NCBI GenBank assembly: GCA_900541555.1 | Contig: UQKE01000035.1 | Coordinates: forward strand, 1-23,518 | Direction of reading: 5' to 3' | DNA from: an uncultured Porphyromonadaceae bacterium | GTDB lineage: Bacteria > Bacteroidota > Bacteroidia > Bacteroidales > Muribaculaceae | DNA length: 23,518 nucleotides | Shown: positions 1 through 7,464 of the stretch, piece after piece | How the letters are laid out: each line of letters begins with the position of its first letter | Numbering within the stretch: the stretch's first letter is position 1 | Notes under the pieces: model-generated | Database searches by the model: none | The model's input: only the letters and a program-made list of their open reading frames with translations | What the model was told of the DNA's origin: nothing | Position numbers and translations under genes: made by a program

Positions 1-239
1 TCAATGTATTGCTTAAATTGATAAAGAAACAGTATAATTTGAAGATTGAACATTTTTCAACTCACACTTTTAGAAAAACATTCGGACGCAAAGTTTTTGA
101 AAGTGCAGGCGAAAACGCTAATATGGCATTGATGAGGCTGTCTGAACTTTTTAATCATTCCAATGTAGGTATAACGAAGATATACTTAGGCATTCGAGAA
201 AAAGAATTGCTTGAAACATACGACTTATTGGATTTTTAG
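1..239 (+). CDS. Tyrosine recombinase/integrase, C-terminal fragment (cut by window edge)
   Basis: The reading frame is open from the first bases, so the gene starts outside the window and the TTG at 9 is not a real start. The visible 76-odd residues are the end of a tyrosine recombinase catalytic domain. They show HTFRKTFG (the HxxR box), then LFNHSNVGITKIYLGI, where the second His and the Tyr nucleophile of this family fall. These enzymes cut and rejoin DNA at att sites through a 3'-phosphotyrosine link. It most likely integrates the AT-rich element that fills the first 7.4 kb. The subfamily cannot be told from this fragment. Confidence 0.85.
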   Translation, partial: NVLLKLIKKQYNLKIEHFSTHTFRKTFGRKVFESAGENANMALMRLSELFNHSNVGITKIYLGIREKELLETYDLLDF

Positions 240-607
240 AGTTAATTTGTTGGATTATTGAGCGTTCTTCCAAAGAAAATCGCTATCTTTGTTGCGCACA
301 TTAGCTAATAGTGTGCGGACATATTGAAAGAAGCGCATTTTCGCTTTATTCCGTTGACGTGAACTTCGACAACTCACAAAGTAATATCGGAATAATGTGG
401 GAGAACGCTCTCTTTGGTGTGTATTCGTATATCAACGAAATACATCCAAAGTGGGGCTGTTCGTTCTCTCCTTATCCATATTACAGGAAGTCGAAGTCCT
501 ACGTCAAGGATGAGGTTAGAATGACGGCCTCGCTTCTCTTCTTTATGTTTTCAGCATAAAATAATCCGCATCGCAGGGCCATAGATGCAAATGTAAATTA
601 TTGCATT
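240..607 (+). other. Gene-poor leader region upstream of the zinc-ribbon genes
   Basis: No convincing gene is seen here. TATCTTTG at 284-291 matches the Bacteroidales -7 element TAnnTTTG, but a good -33 TTTG is not evident. A hairpin follows: CGCACA (295-300) pairs with TGTGCG (312-317), and the palindrome TTAGCTAA lies in the loop. A GTG-started 82-codon ORF (311-559) could be read, but it has no recognisable domain and no good start. I treat the stretch as a long 5' leader of the gene at 608, or as a decayed gene. Confidence 0.35.
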
Positions 608-1363
608 ATGGCACTGATAAAATGTGAAGAATGCGGGCATGAGATTTCGGATAAAGCAACATTCTGCCCTAATTGTGGCTGTCCCAGAGGAAATGATGTT
701 AGTGAGCTTAAACAGCAAGAAAGTTCATTGTCTCAAAGACGTAATGGCATAAATAAAAGCTATCTAATTATCATTGCAGTAGTAATCATTATGGGGTTGT
801 TCTTGTGCGTTTTTTATAATCTGTTGCCTACGGAAACAAGAACTGAAGCTGTGCAAGACTCCCTTGAAAATATAGAGGGGCAAGATAAAGCATTAGTAGT
901 TCCCCAAAATGCAACGACTAATCCAGAAGAGCATGAAAAAGATGAAGTATTAGATAAAGTTGTCGGGACTTATACCTTTGATTATGCTCAAAGTGGGAGA
1001 TTCCATTGTGCACCTATTGTTGTATTGCCCGATGGAAGATGTGTCATACTTTACCAAAATTTAGGTGGTGATATAACATCTACGTTAATAGGGACAGTTG
1101 ATATGTTATCTGATAAAGTTTTCACATTAGTAGATAGAAAAGAGTTCGTATTAGATCTCAATACATACGTTTTAAGGAATGGGCTTGAAGATCATTGTGG
1201 AACTACTTATCAATGGAAGTGGAATTATTATGATTATTTAGTTTTTGATTTAAATGAGATGAGACTTTATCAGAGTCTAAAGGAGTATCAGAATAGGGAC
1301 ATTTCCGACGCACAATTTGCGAAAATAACTAATCACACTTCTTCAACAAGTCTTAACCAATAA
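608..1363 (+). CDS. Zinc-ribbon, single-pass membrane protein of unknown function
   Basis: This is a 251-aa protein. Residues 1-26 form a zinc ribbon with Cys pairs C6/C9 and C20/C23. A charged linker follows, then one hydrophobic segment at about 51-73 and a C-terminal part of about 175 residues with no domain I recognise. Known proteins of this layout keep the zinc ribbon in the cytoplasm and place the C-terminal part outside the inner membrane. The start codon context and the first residues (MALIKC.ECG) are almost the same as in the next gene, 13 bp downstream, so the two are probably co-transcribed and related by duplication of the N-terminal module. The role in the element is unknown; a sensor or envelope function is a guess. 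Confidence 0.8.
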   Translation: MALIKCEECGHEISDKATFCPNCGCPRGNDVSELKQQESSLSQRRNGINKSYLIIIAVVIIMGLFLCVFYNLLPTETRTEAVQDSLENIEGQDKALVVPQNATTNPEEHEKDEVLDKVVGTYTFDYAQSGRFHCAPIVVLPDGRCVILYQNLGGDITSTLIGTVDMLSDKVFTLVDRKEFVLDLNTYVLRNGLEDHCGTTYQWKWNYYDYLVFDLNEMRLYQSLKEYQNRDISDAQFAKITNHTSSTSLNQ

Positions 1364-1376
1364 ATAAAATTGTATT

Positions 1377-3551
1377 ATGGCACTAATTAAATGTAGTGAA
1401 TGTGGGCAAATGGTTTCCACAAAAGCCGAGAAATGCCCAAAATGCGGTTACTCTGTGCGTTTGTCAATGGAGCAAGAACAAGAGAAGGCCAAACAACCCA
1501 TAGAAATCCATCCAACAATGGAAACAGAGAAAAATGAAGTTGTAAACAACGAACCTCAATTTCAACAAAAAAGCAAAAAGAAAGGTATTCTAATTGCTGT
1601 TATTGTGGCTTTAATAATCGGCTGTGGCGTATCGTATGCCTTATATATAAACAATAATAGTAGTTCAAACAACCAACCGCAAAACAAGCCGTTCAACGGC
1701 AGTAGCAGCTCATGTGGTCAACCGCAAGATAACTTTTCAGAAATTACGGAACAGTTCACAGACAAGGTGCGGAAATATGAAGAATTAGGCAGCTTCTCCG
1801 AAGGATTTGCCGCTGTTCAACGCAACGGATTATGGGGGTATATAGATAAAGATGGTAACGAAGTAATACCATGTCAATATGAAAGCGCAAAAGGTTTTGT
1901 AAATTCACGTGCTGTTGTGGAAAAAGGTGACCTCTATGGTTGCATTGATACAAAGGGGAGAGAAGTCATACCTTTTGAATATGGATGGATTAATCATTAT
2001 ACAGATTATTTCACCGTGAATAAAGACTATAAAGACGTACATGGTTGTGGTTGTATTGATAACAACGGAAAAGAAATTGCCCCTTGTATATATTCGGCAA
2101 TTTCTCCTTTTTCCGATGGCCTGTCACGAGTAAGAAAAGGTGATTTATATGGCTATATTGATAAACAAGGAAAAGAAGTGATTCCTTGCAAATATGAATA
2201 TGCAGATGTATTTTCAGATGGATTGGCTCTAATCGAGAGAGATGGATTATATGGTTTTATTGATATAAGGGGCAATGAAACGATTCCTTGCAAATACACA
2301 TACGCTCATCCTTTTTCAGAAGGTATGGCCGCTGTCCAAATAGCCGACGCGGATGGCATATCCAAGGGTGGTTACATTGATTCCAAAGGTAACGAAGTGA
2401 TACCTTGCATCTATAATACTGCGATAGGGATGAATCCTTTTAGTAATGGGATTGCTATTGTAATGGATGAACAAGGGTTCTTAGGTTGCATAAATACAAA
2501 AGGCGAAGAAGTATTGGTGTGTGTTTATGGAGATATACAAGTGTTTGATAATATAATAGCCGCACGGGAATCGGCTTCTCAATCATATTGGTTGTTTGAC
2601 ATGACAGGAAAGAAAATCTCTACCTCAGAGTATGATGCCATATATCCAGCAGGGAAAGGTCAGTTTATTGTCATTAGAAATGGTAAATCAGGTTTTATAA
2701 ATCAAGATAGTAAAGTAGTTATTCCTCTCATGTTTGACGCTCAGTTTAGTGAAGATTCAGATGCAGGCTGGATAGCTGAATGTAAACCTTTTGTGGAAGG
2801 AGTTTCTATTGTTAGACAGAATGGCAGATATGGGGCAATAGACGAACAGGGAAATAAGATAGTTCCATACATTTATGATGAGATTTGGGATTTTTCGGAA
2901 GGGTTTGCTGTTGCTAGGATTGGTGAGAAGTGGGGATATATTGACATGAAAGGAAATAGTACTTTCTCACAAGATGAAATTGCAGCTGCAAGTTTGAGGG
3001 AAACTAAACATAATGAAGAAGTAGAGAATATAGAAGAAAACGTATCTCTAGTAGATAACCAAACCAAAAGTATAGTACAAAAGAGTGGCTTTTCTTCATG
3101 GGAAGATGTGATTAATTTCTTGCCTAATAAGAAATTTGTTTCTCGTGACTTCTATGGTTATGAATATGCAAATGAACTTACCTTCAGGGGAGAGAATGGC
3201 AAACTTGTTATGTGCATAAATGGAGTCAAGATAGGAGAGGTCGGTTATGACCTACGCGATAAAGACAAGTTTAATCCCAATAAAATTCATATGCTTTTAA
3301 GAGTAATAGAGACTGATTACCCGATGAATGGTGGGGTCAAGAGAGATTATGTATTTACCATAAAGACCGATAAGCAAAGAGGTGTCTATCTGTATTTTGA
3401 GCCGAGACTACAAGAGAATATATTTACACATGAACGATTTTATAAGTATTATATTCCCATGTTTGAAAATGGGAAATTAAATATGAATTTCTCTTCAGCA
3501 GACACTTATGAAGAATGCAAATTCTTCTATTACTATGCTGTTGACGAATAA
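1377..3551 (+). CDS. Zinc-ribbon membrane protein with about eleven WG repeats
   Basis: The protein has 724 aa. An N-terminal zinc ribbon (C6, C9, C20, C23) is followed by a transmembrane segment at about 70-90 and a Ser/Asn/Gln-rich spacer. From about residue 137 to 535 there is a run of about eleven WG-type repeats, each near the pattern LYGYID..GKEVIPC.Y; the best copies are early and some middle copies are eroded. The last 160 residues (about 560-724) are a separate domain without repeats. WG repeats (WG_beta_rep family) form beta-rich, probably binding, modules of unclear function. Many repeats end in IPC, so the outer part is unusually rich in Cys. The gene follows the zinc-ribbon gene at 608 by 13 bp and is likely in the same transcript. 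Confidence 0.88.
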   Translation: MALIKCSECGQMVSTKAEKCPKCGYSVRLSMEQEQEKAKQPIEIHPTMETEKNEVVNNEPQFQQKSKKKGILIAVIVALIIGCGVSYALYINNNSSSNNQPQNKPFNGSSSSCGQPQDNFSEITEQFTDKVRKYEELGSFSEGFAAVQRNGLWGYIDKDGNEVIPCQYESAKGFVNSRAVVEKGDLYGCIDTKGREVIPFEYGWINHYTDYFTVNKDYKDVHGCGCIDNNGKEIAPCIYSAISPFSDGLSRVRKGDLYGYIDKQGKEVIPCKYEYADVFSDGLALIERDGLYGFIDIRGNETIPCKYTYAHPFSEGMAAVQIADADGISKGGYIDSKGNEVIPCIYNTAIGMNPFSNGIAIVMDEQGFLGCINTKGEEVLVCVYGDIQVFDNIIAARESASQSYWLFDMTGKKISTSEYDAIYPAGKGQFIVIRNGKSGFINQDSKVVIPLMFDAQFSEDSDAGWIAECKPFVEGVSIVRQNGRYGAIDEQGNKIVPYIYDEIWDFSEGFAVARIGEKWGYIDMKGNSTFSQDEIAAASLRETKHNEEVENIEENVSLVDNQTKSIVQKSGFSSWEDVINFLPNKKFVSRDFYGYEYANELTFRGENGKLVMCINGVKIGEVGYDLRDKDKFNPNKIHMLLRVIETDYPMNGGVKRDYVFTIKTDKQRGVYLYFEPRLQENIFTHERFYKYYIPMFENGKLNMNFSSADTYEECKFFYYYAVDE

Positions 3552-3655
3552 ACTGTAAATTACCGAAAGTCTGTTATAGATTAGATATTGCCACATTAGG
3601 ATTACCTGTGTGCCAAATACGTGTCGCAGATTAAGAAACAAAAATCAACTAAAAT

Positions 3656-5443
3656 ATGAAAAAAGTTTTTTATTTGTTGTGCCTATTTGCTTTAAATGCG
3701 GAAGCACAAATTTCCGAGTTATGGAATCAAGCTCATAATGAACTGAAAAAAATAAAAAGTACTGAACTCCGTGATACTTTTAAGAATAAACTTGATGAAG
3801 CGGAAAGTAAATATAGAATATCCGCTGATTCTATCAAACTATCCTATAAAAAAGGAGCAGCTACGTTCATCAACATGGGGTTCAAGGATGAGCAAGGGAA
3901 TGATCTGTATTGGGGAAAATATGATTTCCATATTGCAGATGATGGCAATGCTGTTTCTAAATTTTCTTATAATGAAATAAACATTTGTGAGAAAGATACT
4001 TTCTTATACAATGCAGGTAATAATAGCAATTATAAATTAGTTTCCCGTGTGCCCTCCCTTTCAGAGGTAACACGTCTGTTCAATAACTGTGACGCGAACC
4101 TCATAGATGAAAGAGAAGTGCATTATACAGGAAGACTCCGATGGGGATTTAAGGAAAGATACTATGTCAGTAACCCAAAGGGAATCTCTTTGAAAAGTCG
4201 GATAAATCATAACACTATAACATTTCCTTTAAAGTATTATTGGACTCAGACCACGGATGAAAGTGATAATGGCAGAGCATATATGTTTGCCTTTTCTTCG
4301 GAAAATGGATTAGGTAAAGGTACGGATGTAAAAGATGACAAATTATCTGTGAGGTCAGTTGTTTCTTGTGATAGAAACCGTATCTATGAGCAAACTTTGG
4401 GAAACATTTTATTATCAATAAAAAAAGCCCTACATGGACAGGCACGTGAAGACTCGTTAAAGCAAGTAAAATTTGAAATGCAAAGAGATAGTGCAATTAA
4501 AAACAATGCTTTTTTGCAATTTTTATCTCAGACTGCACAAACGTTGGAATCGGACAACGAATTATTTGATTACAGCATTTTTATGGAGAGAGATACTATA
4601 CGGATTCGAGTTTGTTCCAATAAAAATACATCCCAATGTTATACCAAGTTTTGGGAGAAAATAAACCAATTATCTTCCACTATTTATAGCTCTAATTATA
4701 ATCAGAACTTCGGCTATATCAAAAAAGAAAGTAATCAAAACAATGAATGGGATTTTTATAATATTTATTGGGAGTTCATCTTGAATACGAATACAAAAAC
4801 AAACCAAGGAAATAGACGAAGCATTTCAGATGTCAACAATTATTATCATTATTATGAAGATATAAACGGAAAAGAATATTCTTGGTCACAGAAACGAAAC
4901 GAATCACGATATATAATGAAAGATAATGGTGGTAACAGGAAATTCATGTCTTTTTTATGGGATGGTATGCAATATGCTATAAAGAAAAACATCGAAAGGT
5001 TTGTTGAAGGTGCTTTTGGAAAAGAGAATATTATGGATTTAAAAATTAATCCTATAATACCAATTCCTTATTCAATGAATTATATCAATCCTGCAAATGC
5101 TGTGGCTGTAGGCATTAAGGTTGAATCTGATTTATTCTATATACCAGCGATACAAAATGAGTGGGAAAAAGGTACTCCACTTTATGAAGTGAAGTTTAAA
5201 GTCACCGTGCCTCCATCAAAAAAAGTTATCAAAAAAAATGCTTCTCGCTATCAAGTAAAAATCATCGAAGAAGAAATGAGACCTTATACTATTTTTGATG
5301 GTAAAAAGTTAGGTACGCCATTCACAGGAACACCAAATGTATCGCGGAAGTCAGAAAACATGAAACAAAGGGGAAATGAATCATTGCGGAAGTTCGGAAA
5401 ATCTTTGTTTGACAACACAAGAATAAGAATACGCAAAAACTGA
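3656..5443 (+). CDS. Secreted protein with Fib_succ_major/DUF1566-like domain
   Basis: The 595-aa protein begins with a clear signal peptide (MKKVFYLLCLFALNAEA, then QISE), so it is exported across the inner membrane. Residues of about 60-245 look like the Fib_succ_major/DUF1566 (Lcl C-terminal) fold. They show a WGKYDF strand, VPSLSEVTRLFNNC (compare the VPT..E...L...C pattern) and YWTQTTDESDN leading to LSVRSVVS (compare the YWSST...VRPV pattern). The remaining 350 residues are polar, rich in Asn, Lys and Tyr, and match nothing I know. The C-terminus is basic and has no T9SS sorting signature. It lies 104 bp after the WG-repeat gene and ends before a terminator at 5495. Confidence 0.75.
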   Translation: MKKVFYLLCLFALNAEAQISELWNQAHNELKKIKSTELRDTFKNKLDEAESKYRISADSIKLSYKKGAATFINMGFKDEQGNDLYWGKYDFHIADDGNAVSKFSYNEINICEKDTFLYNAGNNSNYKLVSRVPSLSEVTRLFNNCDANLIDEREVHYTGRLRWGFKERYYVSNPKGISLKSRINHNTITFPLKYYWTQTTDESDNGRAYMFAFSSENGLGKGTDVKDDKLSVRSVVSCDRNRIYEQTLGNILLSIKKALHGQAREDSLKQVKFEMQRDSAIKNNAFLQFLSQTAQTLESDNELFDYSIFMERDTIRIRVCSNKNTSQCYTKFWEKINQLSSTIYSSNYNQNFGYIKKESNQNNEWDFYNIYWEFILNTNTKTNQGNRRSISDVNNYYHYYEDINGKEYSWSQKRNESRYIMKDNGGNRKFMSFLWDGMQYAIKKNIERFVEGAFGKENIMDLKINPIIPIPYSMNYINPANAVAVGIKVESDLFYIPAIQNEWEKGTPLYEVKFKVTVPPSKKVIKKNASRYQVKIIEEEMRPYTIFDGKKLGTPFTGTPNVSRKSENMKQRGNESLRKFGKSLFDNTRIRIRKN

Positions 5444-5494
5444 AAAACACATTTGTATCACTATATGGGCATCGAATTGTCACTTTCTATACTT

Positions 5495-5527
5495 AGGTTG
5501 GCCGTTAGCGACCAACCTTTTCTTTTA
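5495..5527 (+). terminator. Rho-independent terminator after the secreted-protein gene
   Basis: AGGTTGG (5495-5501) pairs with CCAACCT (5512-5518) around a 10-nt loop and is followed by TTTTCTTTT. It lies 52 bp after the stop codon at 5443. Confidence 0.75.
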
Positions 5528-5674
5528 TGTCAGAATATTCAAAAATACGCAGAAGTGAACATCTTGATTTATGCTAATATGCTGATTTACTGCACAATAT
5601 GTTGCTTTTGAGCGGATTTGGACTTGACAAACATTCGCTTACAGGTGAATATGACTGTTTTTGTGTATTTTCAG

Positions 5675-5756
5675 GTGCGAAGTGCGGAGTGCGGAATCGA
5701 GATTCTTATTTTTGAGGAATGTGAAAAATCAACTCCGCACCTCCGCATTTCCGCAA
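5675..5756. repeat. Inverted iteron-like repeat next to rep gene (candidate origin)
   Basis: The left arm has three TGCG-starting 7-mers in tandem (5676, 5683, 5690: TGCGAAG, TGCGGAG, TGCGGAA). The right arm has the opposite strand's version three times at 8-bp spacing (CCGCA at 5735, 5743, 5751). Between them is the small inverted repeat GAATC-GA-GATTC (5694-5705). The two arms can fold as an imperfect long hairpin. It lies 15 bp past the 3' end of the replication-protein gene, in the gap between convergent genes. It could be a replication origin, a recombination site, or a shared terminator region. The rest of the 5528-5770 gap shows no gene. Confidence 0.55.
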
Positions 5757-5770
5757 TCATATTTCCAAAC

Positions 5771-6709
5771 TTAGGCTACTAACGTTCTTATGTCTATGTT
5801 GGGGGCAGCTTCCGTTTGTATTTGGCTATACAAATCTTTATAGACTTTCATCACCCTTGTTATTGAAGTCGTTTTAGCACTCAATGCCCTAACCTTGGCT
5901 TCGACCGCACTCATATCGTAGCCGCATTCTTTGAGTAATAAACTATGCTCGTAGTCTCTTAATGTCATAGTCCGTTGTTGGCTGATATTGTATTTAATAG
6001 CTTCATCAATAACAGATAGAATAGGGTTTGCTTTTGATGTCAATACCGCCGACAAAGTATTATTTGGAATGTTCAAAAGGTTTCTGATTTGATCCATGGT
6101 ATTTATGTTTAGCTCAAAACGTGTCTTGTCGTTGAAGTACGAAAGTATTTCATTCGGATTTGATACGGCATTCAGGAAGTGTCGGTTATCTGCCGATTGT
6201 AGTTCCTTTGCCTTGTCGTAGATGATTAGGCGTTTCTTGAATCTTGGAGTTTTCACCACGTTTTCTATCGTTATTCCTTCTTTCCGATATGGCTTTGTTA
6301 CCCATTTCTTGTAATTGGATAAGTTTTGCCTCACATTGGTAATGATGTTTTGCATTTGGTTGCACTCAATATCTTTGGTAACATCGCATTTTACGACATT
6401 GCAATCTTCCATAATAGAATCCACATCCAAATGACAAATACCCAACCTGTTAATTTGTGACAAACAGTCCATAGCCGTGCCTGTGCAGATAAGGCTTGTA
6501 TAGTTATCCAAAAGAATTTTCCCCGTAAATTCCAATATCAGCTCATTGTGTTGATAGTTCACCATTACCATAAGATAGAAAGGTCTTTCTTGCTGATATT
6601 TATAATATAGGATGTTATCTTCCCTGCTATTCAATACGAATTTGCTATAATCCATATCGCTGATGTAATCAATCTTTGTTACTAATTTCATCTTGTCAAA
6701 TTTGAGCAT
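5771..6709 (-). CDS. Phage/plasmid replication protein, gene II/X-like family
   Basis: The protein is 312 aa. Its pattern follows the gene II/X family of filamentous phages and related plasmids, which start rolling-circle replication by nicking the double-strand origin. Supporting segments are VVKCDVTKDIEC (about 105-116, compare the family's R.DvT motif), RFKKRLIIYDKAKEL (about 156-170, compare the IYdK..EL box) and KTRFELNINTMDQIRNLL (about 195-212, compare the RfElrln.. box). No transmembrane or signal segment is seen. It lies downstream of the NUMOD3-like gene on the same strand, and an iteron-like inverted repeat lies just past its stop. The family assignment is from remembered motifs and should be tested by HMM. 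Confidence 0.7.
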   Translation of the reverse strand: MLKFDKMKLVTKIDYISDMDYSKFVLNSREDNILYYKYQQERPFYLMVMVNYQHNELILEFTGKILLDNYTSLICTGTAMDCLSQINRLGICHLDVDSIMEDCNVVKCDVTKDIECNQMQNIITNVRQNLSNYKKWVTKPYRKEGITIENVVKTPRFKKRLIIYDKAKELQSADNRHFLNAVSNPNEILSYFNDKTRFELNINTMDQIRNLLNIPNNTLSAVLTSKANPILSVIDEAIKYNISQQRTMTLRDYEHSLLLKECGYDMSAVEAKVRALSAKTTSITRVMKVYKDLYSQIQTEAAPNIDIRTLVA

Positions 6710-6782
6710 TTAAGAACGTATATACATATTATTCAGTCTTGCAGTTTTGCAAGTTTTGTCACCTTGAGAAGTGGTGATATTT

Positions 6783-6807
6783 TAAGGTAGGTTTTTAGCC
6801 TACCTTA
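6783..6807. repeat. Perfect 9-bp hairpin between the two minus-strand element genes
   Basis: TAAGGTAGG (6783-6791) pairs with CCTACCTTA (6799-6807) around TTTTTAG. The stop codon of the small gene at 6795 lies in the loop. There is no strong T-run on the minus side, so it is not a typical terminator. It may be an attenuator, an mRNA-stabilising structure or a site in single-stranded element DNA. Confidence 0.5.
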
Positions 6808-6962
6808 TTATTTGATGTCGGTTTATTGGGTATGGTTTTCCAGTAATCTTTAAGGCCGTTTGAAATAGCCTCTTTGTGAGTGAATGATTTGCTTTTACCT
6901 TTCATACTTTGGCTTATCTTGGCCTTAGTCTCATCCGACAACTCTCTGTACTGTCTTTTCAT
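6795..6962 (-). CDS. Small NUMOD3-like DNA-binding protein (55 aa)
   Basis: This short gene is found by direct translation. The protein starts MKRQYRELSDETKAKISQSM and continues with KGKSKSFTHKEAISNGLKDY and WKTIPNKP. The pattern ETK.KIS.S..GK.KS..HK.AIS is the NUMOD3-type helix module, usually found as a DNA-binding add-on of GIY-YIG or HNH homing endonucleases. Here it stands alone with no nuclease domain. It lies 85 bp upstream of the replication gene on the same strand, so it may be an accessory origin-binding protein or a regulator. The tail is Lys/Pro/Asn-rich and probably disordered. Confidence 0.7.
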   Translation of the reverse strand: MKRQYRELSDETKAKISQSMKGKSKSFTHKEAISNGLKDYWKTIPNKPTSNNKVG

Positions 6963-6997
6963 CGTTACTTGTTTATGTCATTATTATATATATAAAT

Positions 6998-7174
6998 ATG
7001 GCCAACTTTGGAAAGTATATCAAGAGTAATAAGTCTAATCTGCAAATTTCCAGTAGAATTTTTGGAGACGTGTGGCAAACCGACGACCTCCTACTGTACT
7101 TATCTCTTGAAAGTATAATAAGAGCCAGGATACGTAAGCTAAAGCGCACAAATACAATAGGATGCACATTATGA
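6998..7174 (+). CDS. Possible small hypothetical protein (58 aa)
   Basis: An ATG ORF encodes MANFGKYIKSNKSNLQISSR, then IFGDVWQTDDLLLYLSLESI, and a basic tail IRARIRKLKRTNTIGCTL. The residue mix is protein-like, with a hydrophobic helix followed by a basic segment. It has no domain I recognise and the upstream sequence is simply AT-rich. It is divergent from the NUMOD3-like gene, with its start 36 bp away. The antisense frame (6973-7167) is also open, so coding is uncertain. Confidence 0.33.
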   Translation: MANFGKYIKSNKSNLQISSRIFGDVWQTDDLLLYLSLESIIRARIRKLKRTNTIGCTL

Positions 7175-7308
7175 GGCGTCCAAAAATGGCACTTAAAGTA
7201 ATATAAGGTATTTGGGGGTAAAAGGAGGACGGAAAAAATTAGATAGAAATTTTTTGTTGAAAATCAACGTAAGTCGATGATATATAGGCATAACCTGAAA
7301 GATAATAC

Positions 7309-7329
7309 TGTACCCTATAATTGTACCCT
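7309..7329. repeat. Direct repeat TGTACCCT x2, candidate att/arm site
   Basis: TGTACCCT occurs at 7309-7316 and 7322-7329, 13 bp apart. It lies in the gene-free stretch between the last element ORF and the backbone terminator at 7410. Short repeats like this are common as recombinase arm-binding or core sites. No second copy is seen near the recombinase fragment. Confidence 0.35.
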
Positions 7330-7404
7330 GTTTGTGTGAAACATCATGTATATTATTGATAATCAATATATAATAAAAATCGAATGGGAATAATCACTTC
7401 CCAA

Positions 7405-7446
7405 AACTAAAAAATGGAGCGAGTTTCAACACCCGCTCCATTTTTT
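7405..7446 (-). terminator. Terminator of the T9SS cargo gene (possibly bidirectional)
   Basis: TGGAGCG (7415-7421) pairs with CGCTCCA (7434-7440), extended by A-runs and T-runs on either side, so both strands end in U-rich tracts. It lies 18 bp past the minus-strand gene ending at 7465. Confidence 0.85.
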
Positions 7447-7464
7447 CATGCGAACATCGCAAAA

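Larger units (their letters stand above)
1..7400. mobile_element. Right part of an AT-rich integrative element (left end outside window)
   Basis: The block is bounded on the left by a truncated tyrosine recombinase. It carries a gene II/X-type replication protein, a NUMOD3-like small protein, an iteron-like inverted repeat and cargo genes with AT-rich codon use. Composition changes clearly at about 7.4 kb, where GC-richer backbone genes begin, and a TGTACCCT direct repeat lies in the last gene-free stretch. The exact right boundary is inferred, since no matching second att copy is in the window. Conjugation or mobilisation genes are not visible here. They may lie to the left, or the element may move as a small replicative integrative unit. 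Confidence 0.6.

Noticed and set aside
5675..5756. The repeated TGCGGAG/CCGCA units as a CRISPR array
   Set aside because: Units are only 7-8 bp, there are no spacers of typical size, and no cas genes are present.
6973..7167. A 64-codon minus-strand frame over the 58-aa plus ORF
   Set aside because: Its hydrophobic, Ile/Leu-heavy reading looks like the reverse of AT-rich coding or spacer DNA. The plus frame looks slightly more protein-like, though both are weak.
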